The notes: generated from the sequence alone by a model not told the origin. DNA of 21,916 nucleotides from Rhodobacteraceae bacterium UBA1943 (GCA_002336845.1 DDEX01000121.1:1-21916), one strand, 5' to 3'. Positions 1-7,492 are shown, counted from the stretch's first letter. A program made the numbers and translations.

Positions 1-105
1 CTGAAAGACCCCAAGGTGCGGCTGTTCACCGATTTCATGGCGACGCATGTGAAGGAAGAGATGCGCCGCGCGATGAAGGGGCTGGAGGGGCGGTTCGGGG
101 GATAG
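1..105 (+). CDS. Probable LysR-type transcriptional regulator, C-terminal end (partial)
   Basis: The window opens inside a plus-strand reading frame of 34 codons ending in TAG at 103-105. The residues (LKDPKVRLFTDFMATHVKEE, then an arginine-rich helix) resemble the last helix of LysR-type regulators of the GcvA-like group, where a 'R-x-F-x-D-F' segment closes the effector-binding domain. The DNA-binding part lies outside the window, so the target genes are unknown. The gene converges on the flavin monooxygenase gene rather than diverging from it, so nothing here shows that it controls the ureide operon. The family call rests on a short tail and could be wrong. Confidence 0.5.
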   Translation: MKDPKVRLFTDFMATHVKEEMRRAMKGLEGRFGG

Positions 106-186
106 GCCGCCGCCTTACATCTGCCCTCTCTGCAAGGGATGACGGGCGCGCATCATTGATGCCTTGGTGTGGGGTGGTTGACGGGG

Positions 187-223
187 CCACCCTCTCCCCG
201 TGGGGGAGAGGGCAGGGTGAGGG
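187..223. terminator. Strong hairpin between two convergent genes (possible bidirectional terminator or REP-like repeat)
   Basis: Positions 190-199 (CCCTCTCCCC) and 203-212 (GGGGAGAGGG) form a perfect 10-bp inverted repeat around a 3-nt loop. A second AGGGTG block just downstream can pair alternatively with the CACCCT on the left flank. It lies between the stop at 105 and the stop of the minus-strand gene at 226, where a shared terminator would be expected. There is no T-tract on either side, so a dispersed palindromic (REP-like) element is an equally good reading. A copy-number search in the whole genome would separate the two. Confidence 0.45.
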
Positions 224-225
224 CC

Positions 226-1245
226 TTAGCGCCAGCCCAGACCCGGCGCGACGTGCTTAAGGATCGCCTCGATCACATGGGCGTTGTAATCAACCCCCAA
301 CTGGTTCGGCACCGTAATCAGCAGCGTATCGGCCTCGGCAATCGCTTCGTCCTGCTGCAACTGGTCGATCAGCTTGTCCGGCTCGCCCACATAGCTGCGG
401 CCAAAGACGGCGCGGAAATTGTCGATCTGGCCGATCTGGTCCTGTTCCGGGCGACCCGAACCGAAATACATCCGGTCGGTGTCATTCATCAGCGCAAAGA
501 TCGAGCGGCTGACCGAGACACGCGGTTCGCGTTTGTGCCCGGCCTCTTTCCACGCCGCGCGGTATTTGCGGATCTGCTTGGCCTGCTGGATGTGCAGCGG
601 CTCACCCGACTCGTCCACCTTGAGGGTGGAGCTTTGCAGGTTCATGCCCAGTGCCGCCGCCCATTCCGCCGTGGCGTCCGAGGCTGCTCCCCACCAGATG
701 CGATCCTTCAGGCCCGGCGCATGCGGTTCCAGCCGCAACAGGCCCGGCGGGTTGGGGAACATGGGCCGGGGGTTCGGCTTGGCGAAACCCTTGCCGTCCA
801 GCAAGTTCAGAAATGTCAGCGCGTGGTCGCGCGCCATGTCCTGCTCGGTCTCGCCCTCGGCGGGGGCATAGCCAAAATGCCGCCAGCCGTCGATCACCTG
901 TTCGGGCGACCCGCGCGAAATACCCAGTTGCAGTCGCCCGCCGGCGATCAGGTCGGCGCTGCCGGCATCCTCGATCATGTAGAACGGGTTTTCATAGCGC
1001 ATGTCGATCACGCCGGTGCCAATTTCAATCCGCTTGGTGCGCGCACCCACAGCGGCCAGCAGCGGGAACGGCGAGGAGAGCTGCTGCGCGAAATGGTGGA
1101 CGCGGAAATAGGCGCCATCGGCGCCCAGTTCCTCGGCCGCGACTGCAAGGTCGATGGATTGCAAAAGAACGTCCGAGGCAGACCGCGTGGCCGACTGGGG
1201 CGAGGGCGACCAATGGCCAAAGGACAGAAAACCGATCTTCTTCAT
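226..1245 (-). CDS. LLM-class flavin-dependent oxidoreductase (luciferase-like monooxygenase)
   Basis: A 339-residue protein of the bacterial luciferase-like family: TIM-barrel enzymes that use reduced FMN and O2 to oxidise small organic substrates. Visible family signs are the N-terminal strand KKIGFLSFGHW, 'ELGADGAYFRVHHF' in the first helix-strand unit, 'TKRIEIGTGVIDMRYENPF' (the typical 'GT.V.....PF' phosphate-site strand) and 'GGRLQLGISRGSPEQ'. Substrate cannot be told from sequence. The frame is open upstream for 35 more codons, but I chose the ATG at 1245 because homologous proteins begin with this strand and the upstream residues look non-coding. It is the last gene of the minus-strand run, 188 nt after the preceding gene, so it may have its own promoter. 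Confidence 0.85.
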   Translation of the reverse strand: MKKIGFLSFGHWSPSPQSATRSASDVLLQSIDLAVAAEELGADGAYFRVHHFAQQLSSPFPLLAAVGARTKRIEIGTGVIDMRYENPFYMIEDAGSADLIAGGRLQLGISRGSPEQVIDGWRHFGYAPAEGETEQDMARDHALTFLNLLDGKGFAKPNPRPMFPNPPGLLRLEPHAPGLKDRIWWGAASDATAEWAAALGMNLQSSTLKVDESGEPLHIQQAKQIRKYRAAWKEAGHKREPRVSVSRSIFALMNDTDRMYFGSGRPEQDQIGQIDNFRAVFGRSYVGEPDKLIDQLQQDEAIAEADTLLITVPNQLGVDYNAHVIEAILKHVAPGLGWR

Positions 1246-1433
1246 GGCGAAAGTTCCACAGGCAAGGCCCAAGCGGCCGACCTTCGCGGTGTAGATAGGC
1301 AGCGGACGGCCCATGTGACAAGGCAGCAGGAATGAACATTGGCCGTGCATGGCGGCACGGATTGGTGCGGTCGCACAGGGCGGTCAGGCACCAGATTACG
1401 GTTCGCGGCCAGAATATTGCCCTTTGTCACCAA

Positions 1434-2045
1434 TCAGACGATGCGGCAGCGCAGCAGGTGAAAGACGCGGGCCAGACCGGCCTTGTGCAGCGCCTGCCCC
1501 AACCGGGGGCTGACGAAAAAGCTCATTTTCACTCGCTCATCGCCCCAGATGTCCGGCCCATCCAGTGCGGCGCGGGTGACGGCGAAATCGTCATCCTTGA
1601 CCCAGAGCTCAGGCCTGCAAGCGCCTTTCCCATTTGGACCATCAACTGAGCGGCTTGCTTCCATGGCAAGCGCATTCTTCTTTTCCCCAAAGTTCAAGGC
1701 CCAATAGAACCCGTCAAGCGGGGTCACCCCGTCGTGGCGCACCAGTTCAAGCGGATAAAGGCCGCCAGCGCCCAGATCAAACTGCCGTAAAACCGCAGCC
1801 GCCTTTTCGGTCACACACATAAAGCCGTTCAGGCAGAAGAGATTGCGCATGCGTGTGATCTTGCGACCTGCGTCTTCGACCGCCCGTTGCGGCAATAGGT
1901 TCGGGTCCAGATGCGCGCCCCTCCTGTTGGCCATTGCGTTCTTCGTGCGCGCCAAAGGCGGCGCTGCACGGTCTTCCATTTCAAACCAGGCAGTCAGTGC
2001 AGTTTTCTGCGGTGCGGTGCTTAGCCAGACGGTCTCGGTCATCAT
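1434..2045 (-). CDS. Imm11/DUF1629-like protein (predicted immunity-protein family)
   Basis: A 203-residue soluble protein without signal peptide or membrane segment. The C-terminal half has the signature of the DUF1629/Imm11 group: 'DIWGDERVKMSFFVSPRLGQ' followed by 'ALHKAGL' at about residues 165-191, where family members typically end with a '(F/I)(V/I)S.RL..AL..AGL' helix. A segment 'GFYWALNFG' at about 112-120 also fits. Imm11 proteins are predicted antidotes of polymorphic toxins, but many members have no toxin nearby and no known role. An AAAGGA ribosome site (2056-2051) precedes tandem ATG codons at 2045 and 2042; either could be used. It starts 62 nt after the PLP enzyme on the same strand, so co-transcription is likely. 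No toxin gene is visible. Family call moderately sure, function unknown. Confidence 0.65.
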   Translation of the reverse strand: MMTETVWLSTAPQKTALTAWFEMEDRAAPPLARTKNAMANRRGAHLDPNLLPQRAVEDAGRKITRMRNLFCLNGFMCVTEKAAAVLRQFDLGAGGLYPLELVRHDGVTPLDGFYWALNFGEKKNALAMEASRSVDGPNGKGACRPELWVKDDDFAVTRAALDGPDIWGDERVKMSFFVSPRLGQALHKAGLARVFHLLRCRIV

Positions 2046-2107
2046 CACATTCCTTTGGTTGGCGCGGCACCCATCTTCGCCAGCCTCGGCTTCAAGATGG
2101 CCAAACC

Positions 2108-3442
2108 TCACCCCGCCTGCAACGCCGCCTCCAGCCGGTCAAGGAAGAAGGCGACGTTCTCGGCCGAGAACACCAAGGGCGGGCGGATTTTCAGCACGTT
2201 GGCTCGGGGGCCGGTGGCCGAGATCAGGACGCCGCCTTCACGCAGGTGGTTGACGATACGGGCCGTGCGGGTGGCATCGGGGGCAAGGGGATCGCCACCC
2301 TTGACGATTTCGGCCCCAAGGAACAGGCCCGCCGACCGGATGGGGCCAAGGGCCGAATGGCGGGTGGCAAGGTCGGCCAGCCCGTCACGGAACAGCGCGC
2401 CAACCGTGGCGGCGTTCTGCATCAGGCCCTCATCCTCGATCACGTCCAGCACGGCGTTCGCGGTGGCCGCCGCCACAGCATTGCCGCCAAAGGTGTTGAA
2501 ATAGCGCGCCTTTGCGCCAAAGGCGGCGATCACCTCGGGCCGCATGACAAGGCCCGCGATGGGATAGCCGTTGCCCATCGGCTTGCCCAAGCTGACCATA
2601 TCGGGCGTGAGGCCATGGCGCTGAAAGCCCCACATCGCCTTGCCCGTGCGGCCAAAGCCCGGTTGCACCTCATCTGCAATGAACAGGCCCCCGGCGCGGC
2701 GAATGGCCTGAACCGCCGGAGCCAGAAAGCCGGGCGGGTCGACATAGACGCCATCGGAAGAAAACACCGTATCGACGATAAGCGCCGCGGGTCTGATGCC
2801 GTGGCGGGTCAGATCGTCGATCGCTTTCTGCACCTCTGCCGCAAAGGCCGCACCCAGATCGCCCGTCATCCGCAGCGGGTCGGGCGCGGGGATTGTGCGC
2901 ACATGCTCGCCCAACGCCACGCCGACGCCAAGCGACGGCGACATGCCCGCGATGGCATGGGTGACGCCGTGATAGGCGTTTTCAGTGACGATAAAGCCGG
3001 TGCCGCCGGTATGGGCGCGGGCAATGCGGAAGGCGAGGTCATTCGCCTCGGACCCGGTGCAGGTGAACATCACATGGGCCAATTCCTGCGGGAAATAGGA
3101 CAGCAGACGCTCGGCATAGGCCAGGATGCCCTCATGCAGGTAACGGGTGTGACTGGCGAACAGGCCCGCCTGCCGCGACATCGCCTCGACCACATGGGGG
3201 TGGCAGTGGCCGACGGAGGCGACGTTGTTGTAGGTGTCGAGATAGGCCTTTCCAGCCGCGTCATAAAGCCAGACGCCCTCGCCCCGCACCAGATGCACCG
3301 GGGTTTCGTAGAACAGCCGATAGGCCGGGCCAAGCGCCTGCTGGCGGCGGGTGACAAGGGCCTGATCTTCGGGCGGCAGGTGGCCCTGGCCGGGCACATA
3401 GGCATTCGGCATGGTGCCGGGCAGGGTTGGCTTATCTGTCAT
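2108..3442 (-). CDS. Class III aminotransferase-fold PLP enzyme, probable amino-alcohol-phosphate phospho-lyase
   Basis: A 444-residue fold-type I PLP enzyme of the class III aminotransferase superfamily, full length. The Schiff-base lysine is K287 in 'SLGKPMGNGYP'; the cofactor aspartate is D257 in 'ADEVQ'; the phosphate loop is 'GSEAND' at 130-135. The segments 'YNNV' (71-74), 'GHCHP' (78-82), 'TRYLH' (99-103) and 'ENAYHG' are characteristic of the AGXT2L1/AGXT2L2 branch (phosphoethanolamine and 5-phosphohydroxylysine phospho-lyases) rather than ordinary transaminases. Such enzymes eliminate phosphate and ammonia from a phosphorylated amino alcohol. The start lies 3 nt after the stop of the kinase gene, with GGAG overlapping that stop, so the two are translationally coupled. 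An alternative is a glyoxylate-using AGXT2-like transaminase, which would also suit a ureide operon; the kinase partner makes the lyase more likely. Confidence 0.8.
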   Translation of the reverse strand: MTDKPTLPGTMPNAYVPGQGHLPPEDQALVTRRQQALGPAYRLFYETPVHLVRGEGVWLYDAAGKAYLDTYNNVASVGHCHPHVVEAMSRQAGLFASHTRYLHEGILAYAERLLSYFPQELAHVMFTCTGSEANDLAFRIARAHTGGTGFIVTENAYHGVTHAIAGMSPSLGVGVALGEHVRTIPAPDPLRMTGDLGAAFAAEVQKAIDDLTRHGIRPAALIVDTVFSSDGVYVDPPGFLAPAVQAIRRAGGLFIADEVQPGFGRTGKAMWGFQRHGLTPDMVSLGKPMGNGYPIAGLVMRPEVIAAFGAKARYFNTFGGNAVAAATANAVLDVIEDEGLMQNAATVGALFRDGLADLATRHSALGPIRSAGLFLGAEIVKGGDPLAPDATRTARIVNHLREGGVLISATGPRANVLKIRPPLVFSAENVAFFLDRLEAALQAG

Positions 3443-3445
3443 CGG

Positions 3446-4468
3446 TCACTCCTGCCCACAGGCGCGGGCGATGGTGGTTCGGGCCACATCGGCGGGGATG
3501 GCGGCAAAGGCGGTCAACCCTTCGCGGGCGGCGGGGGCGTTGCGCAGGATATAGGCGGCATTGCCTGGCCAGCGGGCGGCGCGGTGGCTGGCAATCGCAA
3601 GGGTGGTCAGCCAGCGGGTCTGGGTGAGGAGGGGGAGAAGGCGGGCCTCCTGTTCCGTCAGCGGGGTTTCGGCGTGGAATGCCGCCGCGAAGTCGGCCAG
3701 CGATTGCAGGGGGGCGGTGGGGTCAACCTGATAGCTGGCGGCAATGGCCAGATCGCAGATCAAGGGCGTGCGCACCATATCGCCGAAATCGAGGATGCCT
3801 GCGATGGTGGCGGGATCGTCTGGTGATACCAGAATGTTGTGCGGGTTCAGGTCGTTATGGACCACCTGCCAGCGCAGGGCGGGCAGGGCGGGGGCGGCCT
3901 CGGCATTGAAACGGTCTAGAATGTGCTGGCAGAGCGGGCGGAAGGCGGGGTCGATGTCGGGAATCAGGGGCGCAAGGCTGGCGGCTTGCCTGATGTCCCA
4001 TTGCAGGAAATGGTCGGCGGCGGGGTCGGCGAAATCGGCCATGGCGCGGGCGAGTTGCGCGGCGATGCGACCCATCGCGCGGCGTTGGGCGGCGCTGCGG
4101 GGGGCAAGGTGCAGCGGCGTCCCTTCCAGATAGGTCAACAGGCGCAGGCGGCCTTGGGGGGTGGCGATTTCGGTCTGGCCGGTTTGGCTGGGAATGACGC
4201 GCGGCACCGGCTGGCCCGCGCCTTCCAGATGCAACAGGGCGCGGGTTTGAAAATCGGTCACCGCCGCCGGCTCGGCGGGGTTAGCGAGTTTCAGCACATA
4301 GCCTTGGCCGGGGGTGGCAAGGTGAAAGTTCAGGTCACGTTCGGAGGTGAGGCGCTTCAGTTGCCCGGTCAGGCCCCAGTGCTGCGACAGCAGGGCCAAG
4401 GCCGTCGCCTCTGGCAGGTCGGGCGGTGGGGCGGTAAGCGAGGCGCCAAGGGGAGAGGCATCGGTCAT
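3446..4468 (-). CDS. APH-fold small-molecule kinase, hydroxylysine-kinase-like
   Basis: A 340-residue protein of the aminoglycoside phosphotransferase/choline kinase fold. Seen in order: 'SERDLNFHL' (42-50), candidate ATP lysine K60 in 'YVLKLANP', 'FLQWDIRQA' (154-162), catalytic loop 'HNDLNPHN' (204-211) and metal-binding 'DFGD' (227-230) followed by 'PLICDLAIA'. The 'SERD.NF' and 'WD.R.A' segments match the hydroxylysine kinase (HYKK/AGPHD1) branch and the kinase part of bacterial kinase-aminotransferase fusions, not antibiotic-resistance enzymes. The next gene encodes the matching PLP enzyme, so the pair probably phosphorylates an amino alcohol and then eliminates the phosphate. Substrate (5-hydroxylysine, ethanolamine or other) is not determinable here. 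I chose the ATG at 4468; an earlier ATG at 4531 would overlap allA and adds residues unlike the family. Confidence 0.8.
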   Translation of the reverse strand: MTDASPLGASLTAPPPDLPEATALALLSQHWGLTGQLKRLTSERDLNFHLATPGQGYVLKLANPAEPAAVTDFQTRALLHLEGAGQPVPRVIPSQTGQTEIATPQGRLRLLTYLEGTPLHLAPRSAAQRRAMGRIAAQLARAMADFADPAADHFLQWDIRQAASLAPLIPDIDPAFRPLCQHILDRFNAEAAPALPALRWQVVHNDLNPHNILVSPDDPATIAGILDFGDMVRTPLICDLAIAASYQVDPTAPLQSLADFAAAFHAETPLTEQEARLLPLLTQTRWLTTLAIASHRAARWPGNAAYILRNAPAAREGLTAFAAIPADVARTTIARACGQE

Positions 4469-4499
4469 GGCGCAAGGGAAGCCGGGGCCTTGCCGCCTG

Positions 4500-5021
4500 T
4501 CAAGCGGCAGGGCCGCCGTGGCCCGGACCATTCAGCGGAACTGGCATTACGCGGAAGGGTGTGGGGTAGCGGTATTCCTGAAGGTTGGGGGTTTGGCCGA
4601 TGCGATCGACCACGGCGAAAAGGCCGGGCGCCGAAAGCGGGGTCAGCACACCGTGCCAGGTGCCGCGGTTCAGGTTGATGCCTTGGGCACCATTGGTCAG
4701 GAATGCCAGCGGCGTGCCGGGGGTGCCGGCTTCATCCGGTGCGACGATGACGAGGAAGGGGTGTTCCGTCATTGGCAGAAAGGCCTGAGAACCGTCTGGG
4801 TGGCGCTCCACGAGATCGAAGGCATAGGGCAGTGCGCGCGGCGTGGCGTTGAAGATTGAAATGCCTGCGCGGCCCTGCGGCCCGAAATCAAGCTGCGCGC
4901 GGTCATGGTGGCGATGGCAGAGGGCCGCGTTGATCAGGCGGAAATCTCCGGTTGCCTCCAGCACATCGCCGAAGGGGGCGAAGGATTGGGCGGTGAGGGG
5001 CTGGGGGATCAGGTCGGACAT
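4500..5021 (-). CDS. allA: Ureidoglycolate lyase AllA
   Basis: A 173-residue cupin-like protein, the usual size for ureidoglycolate lyase (EC 4.3.2.3), which splits (S)-ureidoglycolate into glyoxylate and urea, the last step of the ureide pathway. Family features seen are the start 'PQPLTAQSFAPFGDVLE', 'ISIFNATPRALPYAFDLVERHPDGSQAFLPM', here read in two parts around residues 54-84, 'PFLVIVAP', and 'GINLNRGTWHGVLTPL', which contains the conserved tryptophan-histidine pair. It sits 76 nt downstream of allE on the same strand, and the gap holds a hairpin repeat. The kinase gene starts 31 nt downstream. Function is well supported by both sequence and neighbours. Confidence 0.93.
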   Translation of the reverse strand: MSDLIPQPLTAQSFAPFGDVLEATGDFRLINAALCHRHHDRAQLDFGPQGRAGISIFNATPRALPYAFDLVERHPDGSQAFLPMTEHPFLVIVAPDEAGTPGTPLAFLTNGAQGINLNRGTWHGVLTPLSAPGLFAVVDRIGQTPNLQEYRYPTPFRVMPVPLNGPGHGGPAA

Positions 5022-5040
5022 GGTGGGCTTTCTGGCTGGC

Positions 5041-5092
5041 GCCGGGGGGCTGTCTGCCCCCGGACCCCCCGAGGATATTTATGAACAGATGA
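5041..5092. repeat. Rhodobacterales-type dispersed intergenic hairpin element
   Basis: The allE-allA gap contains a G/C hairpin (arms CCGGGGG at 5042-5048 and CCCCCGG at 5057-5063, with an alternative 6-bp register inside), then a C-run and the AT-rich segment GAGGATATTTATGAACAGATG. From memory, elements with the pattern 'GGGGCTCTGCCCCCGGACCCCC...GGATATTT' recur in intergenic regions of Rhodobacteraceae genomes. Only one copy is visible in this window, so the repeat status is recalled knowledge, not something shown here. Within the operon the hairpin could attenuate or stabilise the allA-distal mRNA. Confidence 0.5.
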
Positions 5093-5097
5093 TGGGG

Positions 5098-5940
5098 TCA
5101 GCGGGGCGGGCCGAAGGCGCCGGGGCCGCGCAGTTTGGCATGGCGGTTCACGTCCTTGTAAAGGAGGTAGCGGAAGCGACCGGGGCCTGCGGCATAGCAG
5201 GCCTGTGGGCAATAGGCGCGCAACCACATGAAATCGCCGGCCTCAACCTCGACCCAATCCTGGTTGAGTTTGTAAACCGCCTTGCCTTCCAACACATAAA
5301 GGCCGTGTTCCATGACATGGGTTTCCTCGAACGGAATGACGCCGCCGGGTTGGAAGGTGACGATGTTGACATGGGCATCATGGCGCAGGTCGTCGGGTTC
5401 GACGAAGCGGGTGGTGCCCCAGCGGTCTTGCGTATCGGGCATCCAGCGGACAGGGATGTCGCGTTCGTTGATCACGAAAGCATCGGGGGCGGGGGTGCCG
5501 GGGGCGGATTCGTAGATCTTGCGAAGCCAGTGGAAACGGGCCGGTGTGCCACCCTCGGCATGAAGCGCCCAAGGGGTTGCGGCGGGGATATAGGCGTAGG
5601 AGCCTGCCTCCATCTCATACCCCGTGCCCGCGATGGTGAGGGTGGCAAGGCCGGAAGTGAAGAACAGCCAGTGTTCGGCGCCGGTTTCGGGGTCTGGGCT
5701 GTTTGATCCGCCGCCGGGGGCCACCTCCATCACATATTGGCTGAAGGTTTCCGCAAAGCCCGACATGGGCCGTGCAATCAGCCACAGGCGGGTGCCCGTC
5801 CAGCCAGGCAGGTAGCTGGTCACGATGTCGGAAAAGCAACCCTTGGGGATGAAAGCGTAGGAATTTGTGAAAACCGCGCGCTGGGTCATCAGCGCGGTTT
5901 GCGGCGGCAGGCCGCCGGGCGGAGCGTAATACTGGGTCAT
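5098..5940 (-). CDS. allE: (S)-ureidoglycine aminohydrolase AllE
   Basis: A 280-residue bicupin protein of the (S)-ureidoglycine aminohydrolase family (EC 3.5.3.26; also annotated YlbA or UGlyAH). It removes ammonia from (S)-ureidoglycine to give (S)-ureidoglycolate, the substrate of AllA. The C-terminal cupin shows a metal site E206-x-H208-x3-H212 ('FEETHVMEHGLYVLEGK'), and Q246 lies 40 residues after E206. This spacing equals that of the manganese ligands E235, H237, H241 and Q275 reported for the Arabidopsis enzyme. The N-terminal cupin spans about residues 60-140. The ATG overlaps the TGA of the upstream puuE-uraD gene (ATGA), indicating translational coupling. Some annotations call this family allantoicase; the sequence does not support that activity. 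Confidence 0.93.
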   Translation of the reverse strand: MTQYYAPPGGLPPQTALMTQRAVFTNSYAFIPKGCFSDIVTSYLPGWTGTRLWLIARPMSGFAETFSQYVMEVAPGGGSNSPDPETGAEHWLFFTSGLATLTIAGTGYEMEAGSYAYIPAATPWALHAEGGTPARFHWLRKIYESAPGTPAPDAFVINERDIPVRWMPDTQDRWGTTRFVEPDDLRHDAHVNIVTFQPGGVIPFEETHVMEHGLYVLEGKAVYKLNQDWVEVEAGDFMWLRAYCPQACYAAGPGRFRYLLYKDVNRHAKLRGPGAFGPPR

Positions 5941-7352
5941 GGCAGGATATCTTTCAGGCGCAATTCGGCGATGCGTTCGACCTGTGCGCAGGCGGTAGCG
6001 AATTCGGTAGCTGTGTCATTGGCAAGGCGGGTGTGGAAGGCGGCAAGGATACCGTCTTTCGTATGGTCGCGCACCGCGATGATGAAGGGGAAGCCGTGCT
6101 TTTCCACATAGGCCGCGTTTAGCCGCTGGAAGGTGGCGCGCTCTTCATCGGTCAGGGCATCAAGGGCGGCGCTGGCCTGTTCGGCGGTGCTTTCGGCGGT
6201 GAGGCGTTTGGCCGCCGCGAGCTTCCCGGCAAGGTCCGGGTGGGCGCGCAATACGCCGAGGCGTTCCTCTGCCGTGGCGCTGCGGAACATGCGGGCAAGG
6301 GCGTTGTGCAAACCTGAGGCACTGTCATGCGCCGGGCCAAGTTCAAGATTGTACGCCCGTTCGGCGATGAAAGGCGAATGTTCGAAAATGGACCCGAAGC
6401 GCGCTACGAAGCGGGCTTCGGTCATCTGAGAAGGGCGCTCGAACCGATTGTGCGGATGGGTTTTTCGCCAATGCTCGGCAATGTCGATGCGACGGGGGAA
6501 CCAGACGCCTTCGTGTGATTTTGCATAGTCGAGAAAGCGGCGCAGGCCCGCCACCTTGCCCGGACGGCCGATAAGCCGGTTGTGCAGACCGATGGAAAAC
6601 ATCTTGGCGCGGCCAGCCTGACCTTCGGCGTAAAGCGTGTCGAAGCTGTCTTTCAGGTAACTGAAGAATTGCTCCCCGGTGATGTAGCCCGGCGCGGTGG
6701 CAAAGCGCATGTCGTTCGCCTCCAGCGTATAGGGGATGACCAGTTGGTCATGATCGCCGTACTCGCGCCAATAGGGCAGGTCGTCGTCATAGGTGTCGGA
6801 AATCCAGTCGAGGCGGCGGGTCTCGGCGGTCAGGCGCACGGTGTTCATGCTGCACCGCCCGGTGTACCAGCCGCGCGGCGGTTCGCCCACGACCTCGGTA
6901 TGCAGGCGGAAGCTCTCGGCGATCTGGCGGGCCTCTTCCTGCTCCGGCATGTCGCGGTGTTCGACCCATTTCAGCCCGTGGCTGGCAATCTCCCAGCCTG
7001 CCGCCTTCATCGCGGCAAGTTGCTCGGGGTTGCGAGCCAGCGCGGTGGTGACGCCGTAGATGGTGACGGGAATATTCATCCCGGTGAACAGCCGATGCAG
7101 CCGCCAGAAGCCTGCCCGCGCGCCGTAATCATAGATCGATTCCATGTTCCAGTGGCGCTGGCCGGGCCAGGGGGCGGCCCCTGCGATGTCGGACAGGAAC
7201 GCCTCGGACTGGGCATCGCCATGAAGCAGGTTGTTCTCGCCGCCCTCTTCGTAGTTCAGCACCAGAGACACGGCGATTTTGGCGCCGCCGGGCCACATGG
7301 CATCGGGCGGGTTCGGGCCATAGCCACGGAAGTCGCGGGGGTAGCGGTGCAT
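5937..7352 (-). CDS. puuE-uraD: Fused allantoinase PuuE / OHCU decarboxylase UraD
   Basis: A 471-residue two-domain enzyme. Residues 1 to about 303 are the PuuE-type allantoinase, a polysaccharide-deacetylase (NodB-like) fold that opens allantoin to allantoate; visible are 'YPRDFRGYGPNPPDAMWPGG', 'NYEEGGENNLLHGD', 'WEIASHGLKW' and 'GWYTGRCSMNT'. Residues about 308-468 are 2-oxo-4-hydroxy-4-carboxy-5-ureidoimidazoline decarboxylase with 'FGSIFEHSPFIAERAY', the catalytic-region motif 'HPDLAGK' (371-377) and 'EKHGFPFIIAVRDHTK'. UraD makes (S)-allantoin and PuuE consumes it, so the fusion joins consecutive steps. GGAGAG lies seven bases before the ATG. It is the first gene of the minus-strand operon and diverges from uraH, which supplies the UraD substrate. 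The fused arrangement is known in some alphaproteobacteria. Confidence 0.95.
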   Translation of the reverse strand: MHRYPRDFRGYGPNPPDAMWPGGAKIAVSLVLNYEEGGENNLLHGDAQSEAFLSDIAGAAPWPGQRHWNMESIYDYGARAGFWRLHRLFTGMNIPVTIYGVTTALARNPEQLAAMKAAGWEIASHGLKWVEHRDMPEQEEARQIAESFRLHTEVVGEPPRGWYTGRCSMNTVRLTAETRRLDWISDTYDDDLPYWREYGDHDQLVIPYTLEANDMRFATAPGYITGEQFFSYLKDSFDTLYAEGQAGRAKMFSIGLHNRLIGRPGKVAGLRRFLDYAKSHEGVWFPRRIDIAEHWRKTHPHNRFERPSQMTEARFVARFGSIFEHSPFIAERAYNLELGPAHDSASGLHNALARMFRSATAEERLGVLRAHPDLAGKLAAAKRLTAESTAEQASAALDALTDEERATFQRLNAAYVEKHGFPFIIAVRDHTKDGILAAFHTRLANDTATEFATACAQVERIAELRLKDILP

Positions 7353-7492
7353 TCGTCTCTCCGGTTTGTGGCAGGCTAGGCCAGTTGTGCCAAAGGTTTT
7401 ATCAAATTCTTCCAGAAGCAGCTTTGCCTTGCGGGAATGGTCGCACCATGTGCCATGGCTTGCTAGGGTGTTTACGGCAGATGGAGGCGACT
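7353..7492. promoter_or_regulatory. Divergent promoter region of the ureide genes
   Basis: This 140-bp gap separates the start codons of puuE-uraD (minus) and uraH (plus), so it must hold promoters for both directions. A small perfect inverted repeat, CCATG-TGC-CATGG at 7446-7458, is the clearest symmetric element and could be an operator half-site pair, but it is short. I could not identify a convincing -35/-10 pair on either strand. Position supports the regulatory role; the specific sites are not established. Confidence 0.5.

Noticed and set aside
3446..4468. Aminoglycoside-resistance phosphotransferase
   Set aside because: The APH fold is shared, but the SERD.NF and WD.R.A segments and the coupled PLP enzyme fit the hydroxylysine-kinase-like branch.
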